Notes under the pieces: generated by a model
Told to the model about the DNA's origin: nothing
What the model saw: only the letters and a program-made list of their open reading frames with translations
Database searches by the model: none
Shown here: positions 20,354 through 32,380 of the stretch, one piece after another
Position numbering within the stretch: the stretch's first letter is position 1
How the letters are laid out: every line of letters starts with the position of its first letter
Source of the DNA: Naganishia liquefaciens
Taxonomy: Eukaryota > Basidiomycota > Tremellomycetes > Filobasidiales > Filobasidiaceae
Reading direction: 5' to 3'
DNA: 64,000 nucleotides
Assembly (NCBI GenBank): GCA_013423385.1
Contig: BLZA01000005.1
Coordinates: forward strand, 620,001-684,000
Made by a program: the position numbers and the translations under genes

Positions 20354-21213
20354 TCAGTACTTGTAGAGCTTGCCAGCCATCTAGTGCCAGGAGAGCTTGA
20401 GATCAGCTCGCCTATCCGAATCGAGGAAAAGGGGTTGTGACGCACCGCTCGCATGTTTACCGGGCTGGAACCCAAGAGGGAGTCACCGGCAGGAGGAGAC
20501 TGACTGAATGCACCGGAAGTTCGTGCGATAGAAGCCAAGTCGACTTTATAGCGACAAAGAATGATGTCAGCAAATCAAGAACGTAAAGCATCTTTTCGGA
20601 GCTGTACTGACCCTTGTCTCGGTTCATGGCACCGTGTCGCCATGCTCGAGCCTTCTCCCTCTCTTCCTCAGTCATGCTGCTCATCCTCCTCTGCTTTCCA
20701 CCGGCGGGAGCCTCATCAGTCTTGTCCTGTTCCGCGGGCGCGTCGGCATGCAAGGCCGCAGCGGTACTGGGACTCGCGGCCATCTCGGTCTCTGGTGTCT
20801 CATCGTCATCGACGTTGTCCAAGTCGATGTCGTCGGCGCCCCTAAAGTCTTGACTCTGGGGAGGAAGCTTGGCCGTTTCGAGATTGTGGTGGATGTAAGG
20901 GTGGGTCAATTCGCTGTATGAGCCCCAGTTGTGGGGTCCGGCGCCGTTCTTCGGCATGGACTTGTCAAGGCCGGACTTGGAAACTGGGAGGAGTCGGAAT
21001 GAGCGAGAGGCGATGATGAATACGAGAACTGGGTGAGACTCACGACTTCGGTCTTTGGCAAGGGCAGCGGGGTAAACGTTTCGCTGGCCAGGGTATCGAG
21101 CGACAAAGGAAAGCGATGCAATGATGACGACGCGGAGGAAAGGAGACATGACAGAACTCTATGAGTCCTTACCGATACCGGTCAGGCGAATAACATACCT
21201 CGGTTCGGGTCAT
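20354..21213 (-). CDS. HABP4/SERBP1-type RNA- and ribosome-binding protein
   Basis: Proteins of this type (SERBP1, HABP4, yeast Stm1 by analogy) bind mRNA and idle ribosomes. Exons are 21213-21199, 21083-21044, 20983-20612, 20543-20461 and 20380-20354, giving 178 aa. The N-terminal run NVYPAALAKDRS followed by SKSGLDKSMPKNGAGPHNWG is the typical signature, with the invariant HNWG. A central acidic stretch (DDIDLDNVDDDETPE), a basic helix (MTEEEREKARAWRHGAMNRD) and a Ser/Gly-rich tail ending KLYKY follow. No enzymatic domain is seen. The five-exon model is supported by phase and by the conserved join MNRDKVDLASIARTSGAF. A nearly continuous frame on this strand reads through the introns and is not the protein. 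Confidence 0.7.
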
Positions 21214-21815
21214 GGTGGAATGTGTAAGTAGCGTATAGTGTCAGTTCTGTTGACGTGTGAGTCGATACCGTACTGGTGACAAGGGTCAGTATGTCCCGAG
21301 CTGTGCATGATTATATACATCCCCAGCCAGGTGCCGCATCCAGCGCAGCACCTTCGCTCGCGCGCGACCCCGAGGCAAGCTGCCGCCCATTGGTCGCTGC
21401 GGATTACTCAAGCTAAAGGAGGGTGACGGAATACTGATAGGAGGCCCCCGCCTCGCTAGTCAGATGACCATCTCGCTGACCGTTCCGCCTGGGATTCTAG
21501 AGCACTTCCTAGTATTGCGTTATTGCTTCCGCGGACTGTTCACGGCTTCTTTTTCCCCACGGTGCTCCGCCCTTTCTATCCCCACACTGGACTGGTGGGT
21601 TGACTTCGGCGGCCGTTTCGAGATTGAATTGCATCGGTCACGACTTTCAGCTACTCGTTTCTTCCTTGGTCACTTACATGGTCGGTGCGGCCTCCTTGGC
21701 AAAAGGCGATCAAGTATTGAAACCGTCCAAGACTTACGCATCCTCGCTCGTACGGCTGCATGAATGAATAAACTCGGCAGATAATACAACTTTTCGGCAC
21801 GAATCAGCCACCGTA
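21214..21815. other. Promoter of the HABP4-like gene and 3' region of POB3
   Basis: No gene was recognised. A pyrimidine-rich leader and a CG-rich stretch precede the start codon on the minus strand. Confidence 0.45.
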
Positions 21816-24206
21816 TCAACTCGTCTTCTGCTTCTTGGACTTCGGAGGCTTGTCTTCATCCTCGTCCACATCCATCGCATCATCGTCCTCATCCGTATCG
21901 ACGGTGTCTTTACTCTTTGCAGGCTTGCCCGCGCTCTTGCCGTTAGCAGGCTTCGCTTTCGTAGCGGCGGCGGCGGCACCGTCGGCCTTCTTTTCCTTCT
22001 TCTTGTTTCCCTTGACCATATCGTCGCTGACGGCGCCATCGCTGACTTCCGAGTCTGATTCGGATGGAGAGCCTTCGTCGGAAGAGCTCGCCTGGAAGTC
22101 TTCGTCCTCTAACCGATGACGCAGTGTCGTTAGCAAACTTGGTCGGAACGACAGAGGTCAAGCCATGACGTACCTTCCGAGTCTTCCTCGTCGTGATCAG
22201 CACCCGCGCCAGCCCGGTTGCCCGCGGCGGGTCTAGCGGACTCGTCCTCGTCCTCGTCATCGTCGCTGCCCAAGTCCATCTTGTCGATGTCTCGCATGGC
22301 GGAAGCATCGCTCTGCTCCTTAACCCGGACGTTGCGGTCACGCAAATACGATTTGATGGCAGGGAAGTCATCCTTGTTGATCGAGGTAAACGTGTGTTCA
22401 ATGTCGTTGTTGAGTTTGATTGTGATGTCACATGTACGCAAAGCGCCAGTCACACTAGAATCAAAGGTTGTAAGCAGGTGCGCACTGCCAAATGGTTGTT
22501 CCGACAAACCGTGAGAAAGACGCTTTGCTGATCTGGTTGTAATCGATCAAGATGGGTTGCTTTGCAACAAACAGCATACTTTTTTCCAGGAAATGAAGAT
22601 CACCCTGGACGGCCTTGACGCTGGCCTTGACGGCGGTATTCTGGCCGTTGTTGGTGACACTGGGGAAAAAGAGCGTGAGTCACTAAAATCTTCGACACGT
22701 AAAGCATACCCACCTTCGGAAAGTAGTGTTATCGATGACATCGCGGCCGGACAGCTTACTCATCAGCTGACCAACGACCAAGTAGGTCTGCTGCGACCAT
22801 TCCTTTTGCAAGCCCGGATACTTTTCGTTCAGTTCGGCACTGAGGTATCGCATTCCAGAACATTAGCTATCTGTTGTGAGGCGCTTACAGCGAACACCCA
22901 CTCATCGATATTCAGGGTGAGATCAATCTCTTCTCCATCTGGCCACTGCATGACAAGCCATGGGTACCTCGTCTGACCTTGTCGCAAAGGCGGTTCCAGA
23001 CCAACCTGTGAGGCCAAGAGATTGTTATTTCGGCATTACGCATTCTCGGTCGAGGAGATATTTACGATGAGCTGTTGGAAAGTAGCATCGGGTTTAGGAA
23101 GCAAGAACATGCGGTGGATATGCTTGTACGGAATCTTGTAGTCGTACGTTTTGCCGTGCAGACGCAAATGGTCGCCGTGCAATTCGATATCGTATCGTCC
23201 TCGTGGCGTTGGTACCGAGACGTCTGGCAATGTGACAATCGCGTCGCCGGCTTGTTCCTTGATCTCGGCCATGGTCGTGATTGCATTATGGAATGCTTCT
23301 GCAGCGCTGATGGGATTCCCCTCGTCGTCGTAATCTTCCTCTTCCTCCTCATCCTCATCATCGGCATCCTCATCTGGGGCAGCGCCGTTGCTGCCCGATC
23401 GCTTCTTCCCTATGCGCTGCGGAATGTAAAATCGCATCTCCATCAACTCATCTGGCGGCCGATTGACGCGTTCCGTAGCCGGTGGCGGTGCGAATTCAAG
23501 GGCGACTTCGTTCTTGCCTGCCATATTGGAATTGGAGATGGCTGCGAGGGGCACCTCAAAAGATACCCGCTGTTGTACAGTGAATGCCAGATCGTTTGCT
23601 GTGAGCCAGGATGTCAGAATGGTTGACCGCAGAGGCGTAGGACAAGACACACCTTGAACGTCTGCTTTCCCCCAATTCCACCCTTTCAGACTGATATCCT
23701 TGACATCGAGCTGAACATTCCCGTTAGTAACGGTGTCAATCGCCTTTTTCAGCGCATCCAAATCCTCCCTCTGCAAGTTTTCGAAAGAATGACGTTGTCC
23801 CTTGCTGAGTGTGAGGCGAAGCAAGAAGTTGCGAGCGGTCCTGTAACAAGGAGATGTTTGTCAAGTCAATTCAAAGCTTGCCCGTTTAACAAGGAGGCCA
23901 ATTGCAATACTTACCTCATCCAGGTGGCAACCTTGATTTCCGAGCCGGGAAAAGTCACGACCTGACTCTCTTTTCCGTCCACACCCGCACTCTTCCACCC
24001 GACACCTTGCTGAGTGATTCTCAGCTCTTATACCAGTGAAGCGGATCAGCTTGACGCTGAGCGATACTCTGATATTACTTACGTCCCATAGTCCTCCCTC
24101 CATTGTGAAAGACTGTGGCGTCGATCATATCAGTACTTGTGTCATGCGACAAGTCGTAGACGCTTTATGACATACCTTCGGGAACATCGAAGATTTTCGA
24201 AGACAT
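21816..24206 (-). CDS. POB3: FACT complex subunit Pob3 (SSRP1 family)
   Basis: With Spt16 it forms FACT, which reorganises nucleosomes during transcription and replication. Exons are 24206-24176, 24112-24083, 24026-23915, 23840-23653, 23598-23066, 23005-22902, 22839-22714, 22659-22510, 22454-22174 and 22108-21816, giving 615 aa. The PH-like domains carry LRITQQGVGWKSAG, DISLKGWNWGKADVQ, VPTPRGRYDIELHGDHLRL, YKIPYKHIHRMFLLPKPD and RYPWLVMQWPDGEEI. A middle acidic tract with DDEDEEEEEDY interrupts the core. The C-terminus is an acidic plus lysine-rich tail and lacks an HMG box. That is normal for fungal Pob3, where Nhp6 supplies the HMG function. The join at 22902/22839 gives IDDAELNEKYPG. Confidence 0.96.
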
Positions 24207-25632
24207 CCTGATGACTGCTGGCCTCGTCCCTGGTCGGCGTACTTGATTCGGCGAAGATGGGAGAAGAGGAATACACGGGGCCTGACTTGGCTGTTTATAA
24301 GCCGAAGGATGACACTCAATGATGGATGACCGGAGGCCAGCGCTGTTGCGATTGCAAACCCTGCTGCGAACGCTGTCAAGAGGACCAAAGTCCTGACCAC
24401 GACACGCGACTGTGGGAAACGCGTCTCGATCGGACCATGGACTCTGCAAGACCCCTAAAGACTGCTCGTTTTATGGGCTCTCCTCTTTCATGTGCCGATC
24501 ATTAGCGCCAGGCTTTTCGTTGCCGTCATTCCTCGTGGTGCGCTTTCATTTGCAGGTTTATTTTCGTCGCCTCAATCTGGGCGGGCGGAATGCGTCCGTC
24601 CGTTCGTGCCAGCGCAGCTCCTGTCGGTTTCCAAGCTGGGTGATTGGTTGGCAGCGACGCCAATCGACAATTTGCCTGATACGAACGTCGCCCCGAGCAG
24701 ACGCTTGTGACTTGTGGAGATACTAGCACAGCATACAACAACAGACCGGAAAATACGCGTCCTTCGATCGTCGTCAGCGGGAATAGCAGTGTCGGATTCA
24801 CAGGAGGCAGTCGAGGGAGCAGAGTGGATCAGCGCATCATCTTGAATAGCGGAGCGGAAGGAAGGATAACGTGTGAGTCCTTCTCCTATCCTCCAAGAAC
24901 ACCAAGAGCAAGGCTTTTGAGATGGTGTTCTTGAAACGCTCTCCTTTGTTGTATCTTTCAAAAATTGACCTTTGATCCGTTTCCCTTTTTTGTCCTCTCT
25001 GATACCGTATGGTCTTTTCTACGGTAATTCTGCTCCTCTGCTTCTTCCCCGATATGTTGGATCGCCTTCTATACCTTGTCCCACTCATCACGCTCTGATC
25101 CGCATCCCAACGTCCGACCATATCCGTTCCGCGCGCTATCGTGATCGGCAAACAAATTGACTCTAAACGGCCTTGCACCGCATTTCTTGGCCTCTTCAAT
25201 CGCGCGTCATTATTGTCTGTACGGCAATTTCAACAGACTGTCTGCCTTCCTTCGGCTTGAGGATCAGTATCTAGACTAGAACGTCCATGGACACTTCGAG
25301 TCTCGGATCAGCAGCCTCTCGTCATCCAGCATGAACATCTAAACATCCCGACAATCACTCAACTTGCGTTACATCCGCATCGAGGACATCATTTTAGCAG
25401 GCGTTTGGTTTCCTTTCGTTCGGAAAACTACGTTATTGTCGAATACCCCACCTGCGCCTATCGTCAAGATGAACCTCGCACTTCCATAACACTCAGCGCC
25501 TGGGTCTATCAGTACCTGACAAGGCAAAGGCGCGCTGTGAAGCTATTCATACGGACTATAATCCTTCCGATTTAGGAGCGATATCTCTGGCACTTACATC
25601 GAACGCAACCGTACAATAATCAATAACTCATC
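24207..25632. promoter_or_regulatory. Long divergent region between POB3 and the Ser-rich gene
   Basis: It spans 1.4 kb between two start codons pointing away from each other. No gene is supported. The last 400 bases before 25633 are pyrimidine-rich and CA-rich like a long 5' leader. No factor site is claimed. Confidence 0.45.
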
Positions 25633-28424
25633 ATGTCCGCCCAACTCATGTTTGAGATCGACACCAGTCCAAAGCTAGTCAGGGCCGGTCTCACACGAAG
25701 TCTTTCCAGCAACATCGTATCCGATTATCCTGTACCGTACCCGGCAGAGTCTTCCCGCTCAACATGGAGCGTACCTGTCTCCCCAGTCGCAACCATCAAG
25801 CGTCAACATGTCGAGCCCGATATTCGGGGCACGTCACCACCGAAGCGCCCGACATGCATACCGATTGCATCATTTACCCAATCCATGGCACCGGTCTTGT
25901 CTCCATTCACAATTCAGCGAGACAAGGAATCTTTCGGTGAAGCTGTCTTTGGATTCAAGACAGACCCGAACGAGGGGGCCCCAGTCAGGTCTCAGGATCA
26001 AGATGCCGCTGCTGTCAATGCTTACAGATCCGCCTCTTCATACTCACCGCCCTCCGACACCTTTTCGCCAGCACCTCCGTCACTATATTCGTCATCGAGC
26101 ATCTTTCCGGATTTGGCTATATCTCCACCGGATTTAACAACCTTCCCCTTCTGCCATTTCGAACAAGTGCTCAGCCCATCCTTGCTCGGTAGTGATCCGG
26201 AATTTGGGACAGATGACGCAAGCGGAAACGAAGTGTCCGGTTGCCTTATTAGTGGATGTCATGGACATGGACATGATATCACTCACGATCAGGATGGACA
26301 TCCGTCTCCGGCAGTATGGACGCCTTCGACTTTGGCTACGATGCGCAAGCGATGGCGGACCATGAGGAAGCAGCCTCCCGCACAGACGGTAGTACCTCCA
26401 CGGCCGTGTTTGAAGAAGATGTCGGCACTTGCAACGGATTCTTTCACAAAATCATCATCGTCACTCGAATCTCCGCATTCTGCTATCGAGCACAGAGACT
26501 TCGCCTCAAGCGACAATCTCGAGAATCTGCGATTCCACCTCGACTTTAGCGATATGACGTCTGCGGAGTGGTCTGTCAACGGTGGAACCAGGAGCCGATC
26601 CACTAGCGGAGCTAGCAGTACAATGCTCTTTTCTCCATGTCCATCCGATCTCGAAGACCGCGGCCTCGGTAATCACACGTTAGAAATGGCGCAACATTTT
26701 CTACAAGACGAGAGTCTCACGGAAGTGGAAGAGTATATGCTTCAGGGGCTTCTTAGAGCATTCAGTCAGCCGCACTCTACTCGCTCCAACGATGCTCTCG
26801 TCGAATCAGGATGCGAAGCTTCCCGGGACGTATCGGAGGATTTCGGTACAACGCCAACACCGGCGTCCGTTCTTGCCCAACAGAATATGCAGAACAGCGA
26901 CGGGAACGATACTCTTCGAGCGGGATCATTTCATCGGAGGCCGACTCTTTCAGTAGCCAATCCAACCGCCTTTGACCCAACGCCGATCGCTTCTCCTACA
27001 ACGTGCATCTCCTCTGTCGATCTGTCAAGGGACCTGTCCAGATGCCAGAGTCAGCAACATTCCATCGTTTCGCAGGATGAGGTACTATCATTAGCGGAAT
27101 CTGCAAAACAAGCCATGCCGGTCCGCCCTGTCATCATCGATGCGGACGCAGAACTTGATGGTGAATGGCAGTGGGCTTGCCCTATCACGGTACCTCTTCC
27201 TGTCCGTGCGGGCCCAGCGGCTTTTGCAACTGCGGCGTCCAGTGAAGTAACGGCGAAGAACGGTCAGCGACGGGTATCGGTTCCATCTCGGAGCAACAGT
27301 GTAATCAGCTCCACTGGTAGCAGAACCGGCGAGAAGCGTCGGGTTCACTTTCCCGTTTGTCCAGGAGGGAATGGAGAGATGGCGCTTTGCGTGTGTAATT
27401 TGTACATCTAGGTTTCCGGTGGACTGATCAGTATTTCTTCATATAGGCGCTTTATCCGACTTACTCGGCAACGGCATATGATCGTACACCGCTGGAACCC
27501 CCATCGGAAGAGGAGAAGAGTTTCCGTATGCCCGACAGGTTCAGCAGGGACTTGACGGATGAAGACGCGATCAGTCAGGATATCGAAGATCCCGCGTCAG
27601 AACATCGCTTCCGAAGTTTCGCTCTATCTTTGGACACCTCTATACCGAACGATTCATTAGAGCACTATCCGGCGGATTGGGATAGCAAAGATCACCTCAC
27701 TGACTTCGGCTCATCAACGTCGGCCCTAGATTGGTCTTGTACCAACAACTCCATGTCTGATCTCCCAGCTCATGGACAAGAGACCATGATGACTGACGAC
27801 AACTGGGAGGACTGGCTGGATCAAAGAAAATCGGCGTGTCAGCTCGACAGCGCTTCCACGGTCACACTGAAGGCGACATTTGAAGAGGTTCCGGATGCTG
27901 CAGACGCCGATGAACAATCAACACCTGGTACGACTCCTCTCGATCGCTCGCCTTTGGACTCGCCCGGCAGCCGGGCGAACTTGATTGGATCCAGCTTCGA
28001 TATCATTCCAGCAGCTGAATCGCAGTCGCCCACCAGTTCCCTGCAATCCCTCCCAGAGCAGGAAGCGATCTCGAGTGATACTCTCTCACATACAACTGCA
28101 AGCAGCGTTGTCCTCGGCACGGCTACTTCTTTCGCGTCGTCCTGCGAGCTACAGCCTCAGGAGGAGATAGTCTATGGCGAGAACAATTCAGGCGACGATT
28201 CCTGGTCACCGCATGCCAGTAAGGGCAGCGGCCCCCGGGGGTCTGCCCGCGAAGATCTGGCGACCAGACCACTAAACAGCATTCCTAAATTGAAGAAGAA
28301 GAAGAAGACTGCCTCCGCAGATAAGCGCACCACGCTTTGGACCAAGACACAATCCACATGGAATCAGTTTGGTGGCAGTGATAGTTGGAGTACAGGCGAA
28401 GAGGGTTGTTTAGGGGGTTTCTAG
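25633..28424 (+). CDS. Serine-rich protein with a PP1-docking-like motif
   Basis: I do not recognise a named family. Exons 25633-27390 and 27447-28424 give 911 aa, mostly low-complexity and rich in Ser, Pro, Thr and Asp, as expected of a disordered regulatory protein. One ordered-looking block spans the intron: KRRVHFPVCPGGNGEMALCA followed by YPTYSATAYDRTPLEPPSEE. The RVHF at residues 570-573 fits the RVxF docking site for protein phosphatase 1, and the flanking YDRTP segment looks conserved in style. A lysine run (KLKKKKKTASADKR) near the C-terminus could be a nuclear signal. The ATG at 25633 follows a long pyrimidine/CA-rich leader. A role as a PP1-targeting subunit is inference only. Confidence 0.75.
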
Positions 28425-28488
28425 CCGGAACTCACGCCAAACACCGTATTGATATGCCAGTAATGACATTTATGATATTACGATTTTC

Positions 28489-28656
28489 AGCAGTCACAAA
28501 TCGTTCTAGTACATTGATGCTATTCCGATGCTGATTGTCGATCCGGTCACGCATTTTGTAAATAGACTAAATAGCAGTCACAAATCGTTCTAGTACATTG
28601 ATGCTATTCCGATGCTGATTGTCGATCCGGTCACGCATTTTGTAAATAGACTAAAT
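28489..28656. repeat. Perfect 84-bp tandem duplication
   Basis: Positions 28489-28572 and 28573-28656 are identical over the full 84 bases. It lies in the region between the convergent Ser-rich gene and the transporter, probably in a 3' untranslated part. No coding potential is seen in the unit. Confidence 0.97.
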
Positions 28657-28717
28657 AAGAAACCAAGAGGTGATACTTCCGCACCGGCAACACCGTCACA
28701 AACCCATCATGTGCATC

Positions 28718-30567
28718 TTAGGCACCATTACTGAACTCGGCGATGTATCGCTTGCTGGGTGTTTCGCCATTCTCGATGTCTTGTTGTCGAGTACGCATGC
28801 GTTGAACGTTAACATTGACATGGTTCCCGTCTTCGAAAACTTCCCCCTGATGTAAACCGTGGTAAGAGAAGATATCCTCGGGGCGTTTGGCTTTGGGTCG
28901 GAGTAGCGTCTTCGAAATCCAAATGCTGTATATCGTCATGAATATGTTAAGAGACCATGCACAACCTACGAAGCAGATTCCAAAGACTTGAAAAGCTCTG
29001 AGTCGATAGCAAGGTTGTAAGGTATTGCAGTGGGCATCAACATGGTGGTTTCTCCACCTCATCGACCGATGGTTGACGCTATTGTGAACTTACTTGAAGG
29101 TCTTCGAAGGTAGTTGTTCTCCGAGCTGCGCACTTGCCATAAACATCCCCGTCGCTAGGACAATATATTGTATTTAGCGAATAATGCTACAGCGGAACAC
29201 TTCGTCGCGACTGACAAGGGAATGTGAGACTCCAGAATGACATCGTCCAGCGGAACTTGCGGATCTTTATGGTTCCAATTGTATAGAGAACCAGTGGCGT
29301 GACCCAAAGGTAGAGCGCAAGTCCTAGCAAGGGCAAGCTATACCACAGCGATATCACTTGAAAAATTCTCGCTCCTTCGGCGTCGAGAAGTCCCGCTGCC
29401 GGAAAAGCGTTTCTTGTGGATCTTGCGAGATTCATGAAGGCTAGCTGGCGGAGCTGGTGAATGACATACTCTGAATGCCATGCAGACTTACCAAAGGCGG
29501 TAAACCCGGGTGGTCCGACAGCCATCAAGAATTGGAATATCGACTCTGGTGGCGGTGTTGGCAACAAAATGCTTCTGCACATCCAGACGGAGAGTCTGCG
29601 ACGAGATGTCAGGGACACTGCGTGAGGAAACTGCAATGGCAGTTGTTCAAGGCTCGCTTACTTCATGAGAGAGAGAAACCAACCCATGCCCTGTAGCATA
29701 TAAGAGAGTACGATGATATATGTCGCTTGGGACTCTGGCACGACAGCGGCAAGGGCAGAACCGGTAGTTCCCCCCAACATCAACGGCTACCATGGGAAGC
29801 ATTAGAGCAGGCTGAGAAGCTTGCGCAGTGCGTTGCTAGCTCACGAATACCAGAAGACAGTCTGCTGGGGTGATAGCTGATAGCGGTCGGAGACTTCCCC
29901 TGACGGTATATTCCATGATCATCGCGATCACAAGCCCAACTGCGGCGTATGCCAACCACACAACCTGCAGCACCGTGACCAGCCATTGTCCAACATAGGG
30001 AACAGCATAGTCAATAACACCTAAAAGTAGCTTGTTAGTCGTCTTCGAAACGCAAGCCAAGCGCGAGAGGAGATATACCTACAAACGAAGAGAGTGGCGA
30101 AGGCCAACGCTATACATGGCACGTATATTCCGTCTTCGTGATCATAGAAGGAACTCTTGAAAGTCCGAGGGTGATAAATCGCCCGAGAGGTGACGCCTGC
30201 GATGTTGATAAGGAATATGACAACGTCGATAAAGAAGAAGATAGTGCCGAGAACGCGTTGGCCATTGAATGCGAAAGGACACCCGCCTATGAGGATTGCC
30301 ACTCCTCCGGTGCCCATGTTGACCGTGAAGCAGCTACCGGATCAACAAGGCATCTCAATCAAATGGGGAAGAAGAGGGAGAATGACTAGCTTACTTCCAC
30401 GTCCACCATTGACTTTTAGCTTTCCAGCCATGTGGAAGTGTTGGCGATTCTGACTGCGATGACGTGAATATCTTCTCCTCAAGCTGATCTCCTGCGGAGG
30501 CCCTGTCCGATAGCGAAACACTTGGCCAGGTTGTGCTTCGACTCGGCCTAGAAGCATTCGTGGTCAT
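28718..30567 (-). CDS. TDT-family (C4-dicarboxylate/malate or sulfite type) transporter
   Basis: This is a membrane transporter of the tellurite-resistance/dicarboxylate family (Mae1, Ssu1, TehA, SLAC1). Exons are 30567-30395, 30333-30083, 30020-29845, 29786-29662, 29595-29492, 29440-29216, 29154-29094 and 28997-28718, giving 464 aa. About ten hydrophobic helices can be counted. Family signatures are VNMGTGGVAILIGG in helix 1, PLMLGGTTGSALAAVV, MAVGPPGFTAFG and the PSTGMFMASAQLG block near the end. The N-terminus (about 60 residues) is polar and the C-terminus is a hydrophilic tail. The substrate (malate, sulfite or another anion) cannot be decided here. It diverges from the PHO89-type gene across a 1.8 kb region. 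Confidence 0.85.
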
Positions 30568-32380
30568 CGTGTCTTCAACAGTGTTACAGGCGTCGCACAG
30601 CGGTGAGGCGCGATTGATGGCGGACTTCCCTACGACTTAGGTCGAAAGTATAGCGATCAGATACAATTTGTGGAAACTCTCGACAGGAGGGGGCGCCAAT
30701 CGTCAAACAAGTTAATCCTGTACACGTATAGGCTCTGGACATGGCGGCTGACCCGGCCAAATATGTACATCATCTCCACCTACAGCCTAGAGACGGGCTT
30801 TGAGCAATTTCGACAGGCCGTCATCTTGACAAGGTTGCTGACGTATGAGATTCGATACTGCTCAATGGGGATCTCCGAGATGCTGACTATACTGATAGAT
30901 GAAACAGGGAAATCGATATCTTGTTTAGGTTCCTTCCTACCCGCATTTCATCTGGTCAACGGAGTGTCATCGGTCGAGTTAGACAGCATCAAGAGGAAGG
31001 AGACGGATGACCGCTTCGAGCGCAACTCGAGTGAAGCGTTATTCGTTCCCCTCCATTGCGGGAAGGGAGAGTTCGTGCTTGATGAGCAACCCTGTCAGCT
31101 CACAACGGAGGAGCAAGAACATGACCGATGCTTAATAGCTTTTACAACTGCACTCCGACCTTTGAAGAATGCAATCATGATAATCGGGTAGGCGTTTCTT
31201 TCGCTTCTCCTACGCCTCTGCGTTTGCCGTTGCGCGTTCCAACCTCCAAAAGCACCGGCAGAATGTGCGATTTGACGAGTCCGATCAGCGTCTCATACGG
31301 GAACATGAGAAGCCGTGTTCCCTGGCATAGCTCTGTAACCCACCAAACTTGGAGTCAGCGGGCCGTGCTCTACACGACTCCTGGCGCAGTGACTCTGAGA
31401 GGCCATCAACCGTTTCAACCACAAGCACGTTTACAGCCAACCAATACAGAGCCAATAAGATGCATGTAGGCGAGTCCCCAGGTGGCCTACCCGAATAGCC
31501 AACTGATGTACCACTCAGAGCAGATTAAAGGTCGCCTCACCGCTGCTACACAGCTAGCCACACCGCTCAACTTGAATCTTCATGTAGCCTTTGATCCACC
31601 GTGATCGTCCGCGGCGGGGAGTCATGTGCCCGTCGAAGCTCACCCGACACACACGTTTCAATAAACTTGGCGCGAACAGCCGAACAAATTAAATAGCACT
31701 CGACTGACTTTCAAACTCGGCGGCCGTTCAGCTGGTCGCGGGCTGCTTCGCTCGCGTGCCAGATAGCCGAGCTGACAGCTGAGGCTCCTGATTTGCTGCC
31801 CCCACTGAGCTCCCCACTGCTCTTGATCAAGCTGTTACTCCTGCAGCCTGTGGGCTATCCTAGCTCTTCTGGCAATCACGACGACTTTCAGTACCGAAAG
31901 CTCTATTATGCACCGACCTTTCATATCTCCTTTCGTTCTCATCACTCGTATGAACAGGAGCCCTGGAAAAGCGTCTTAAATTATGCCCTGAGCTTCAAGG
32001 GCTGTTCCAGTGCTGTTCCGCGCAGCTGTTTTGCCCCGGGAAAGCTACCGAGAAGCGTAAGTGAGCCAATTTGGGGCCCCGAAGCAATCGCCGGTTAGGC
32101 TGCTGAAGAAGTCGCGTTGATAATTGAAAGCGCGAAGCGAATATTACATTCTCTTGGCATGTCGGAGTGTCCGAGGAAATTTCGCAATGACAAGCAACAC
32201 GAACGTGCGCTTGAAATCTGAAACTGGAAAGAGGCAAGAGATTTTCCGACCCCTCTTCGAGTATAAGGATCATGTCAAATCAAGCCTATCAGCATAACGT
32301 AGGACATCAGCCTGCAGACAACCTCAAAAAAACCCGACATTTCCATCTGGTAGCCTTTGAGTCGCCCAGCAGCCATAGCG
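30568..32380. promoter_or_regulatory. Long divergent upstream region of the TDT and PHO89-type genes
   Basis: No gene is firmly supported. A plus-strand frame at about 30751-31191 is open for some 148 codons from an ATG but shows no family motif. CACGTTT cores, the type bound by Pho4-like bHLH factors, occur at 31426-31432 and 31662-31668, about 950 and 715 bases before the PHO89-type start. The stretch 31560-32070 is enriched in AGCT. Confidence 0.45.
31560..32070. other. Smaller AGCT-enriched stretch
   Basis: By hand count about 12 AGCT tetramers fall in about 510 bases; about 2 are expected by chance. No reading frame or consistent flanking motif explains it. It lies upstream of the PHO89-type gene. 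Confidence 0.6.

Noticed and set aside
20457-21149. A continuous 230-codon frame over the HABP4-like gene as a single-exon protein
   Set aside because: It reads through two introns with clear splice sites; the spliced model restores the conserved N-terminus and the join MNRDKVDLAS.
28489-28656. The 84-bp repeat as transposon ends
   Set aside because: The copies are directly abutting, in the same orientation, and enclose nothing; there is no target-site duplication or coding sequence.
30670-31191. Plus-strand frame of about 170 codons between the TDT and PHO89-type genes
   Set aside because: It begins at a GTG; from the first ATG about 148 codons remain, with no recognised family and no convincing splice partners. 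It could still be a small species-specific gene.
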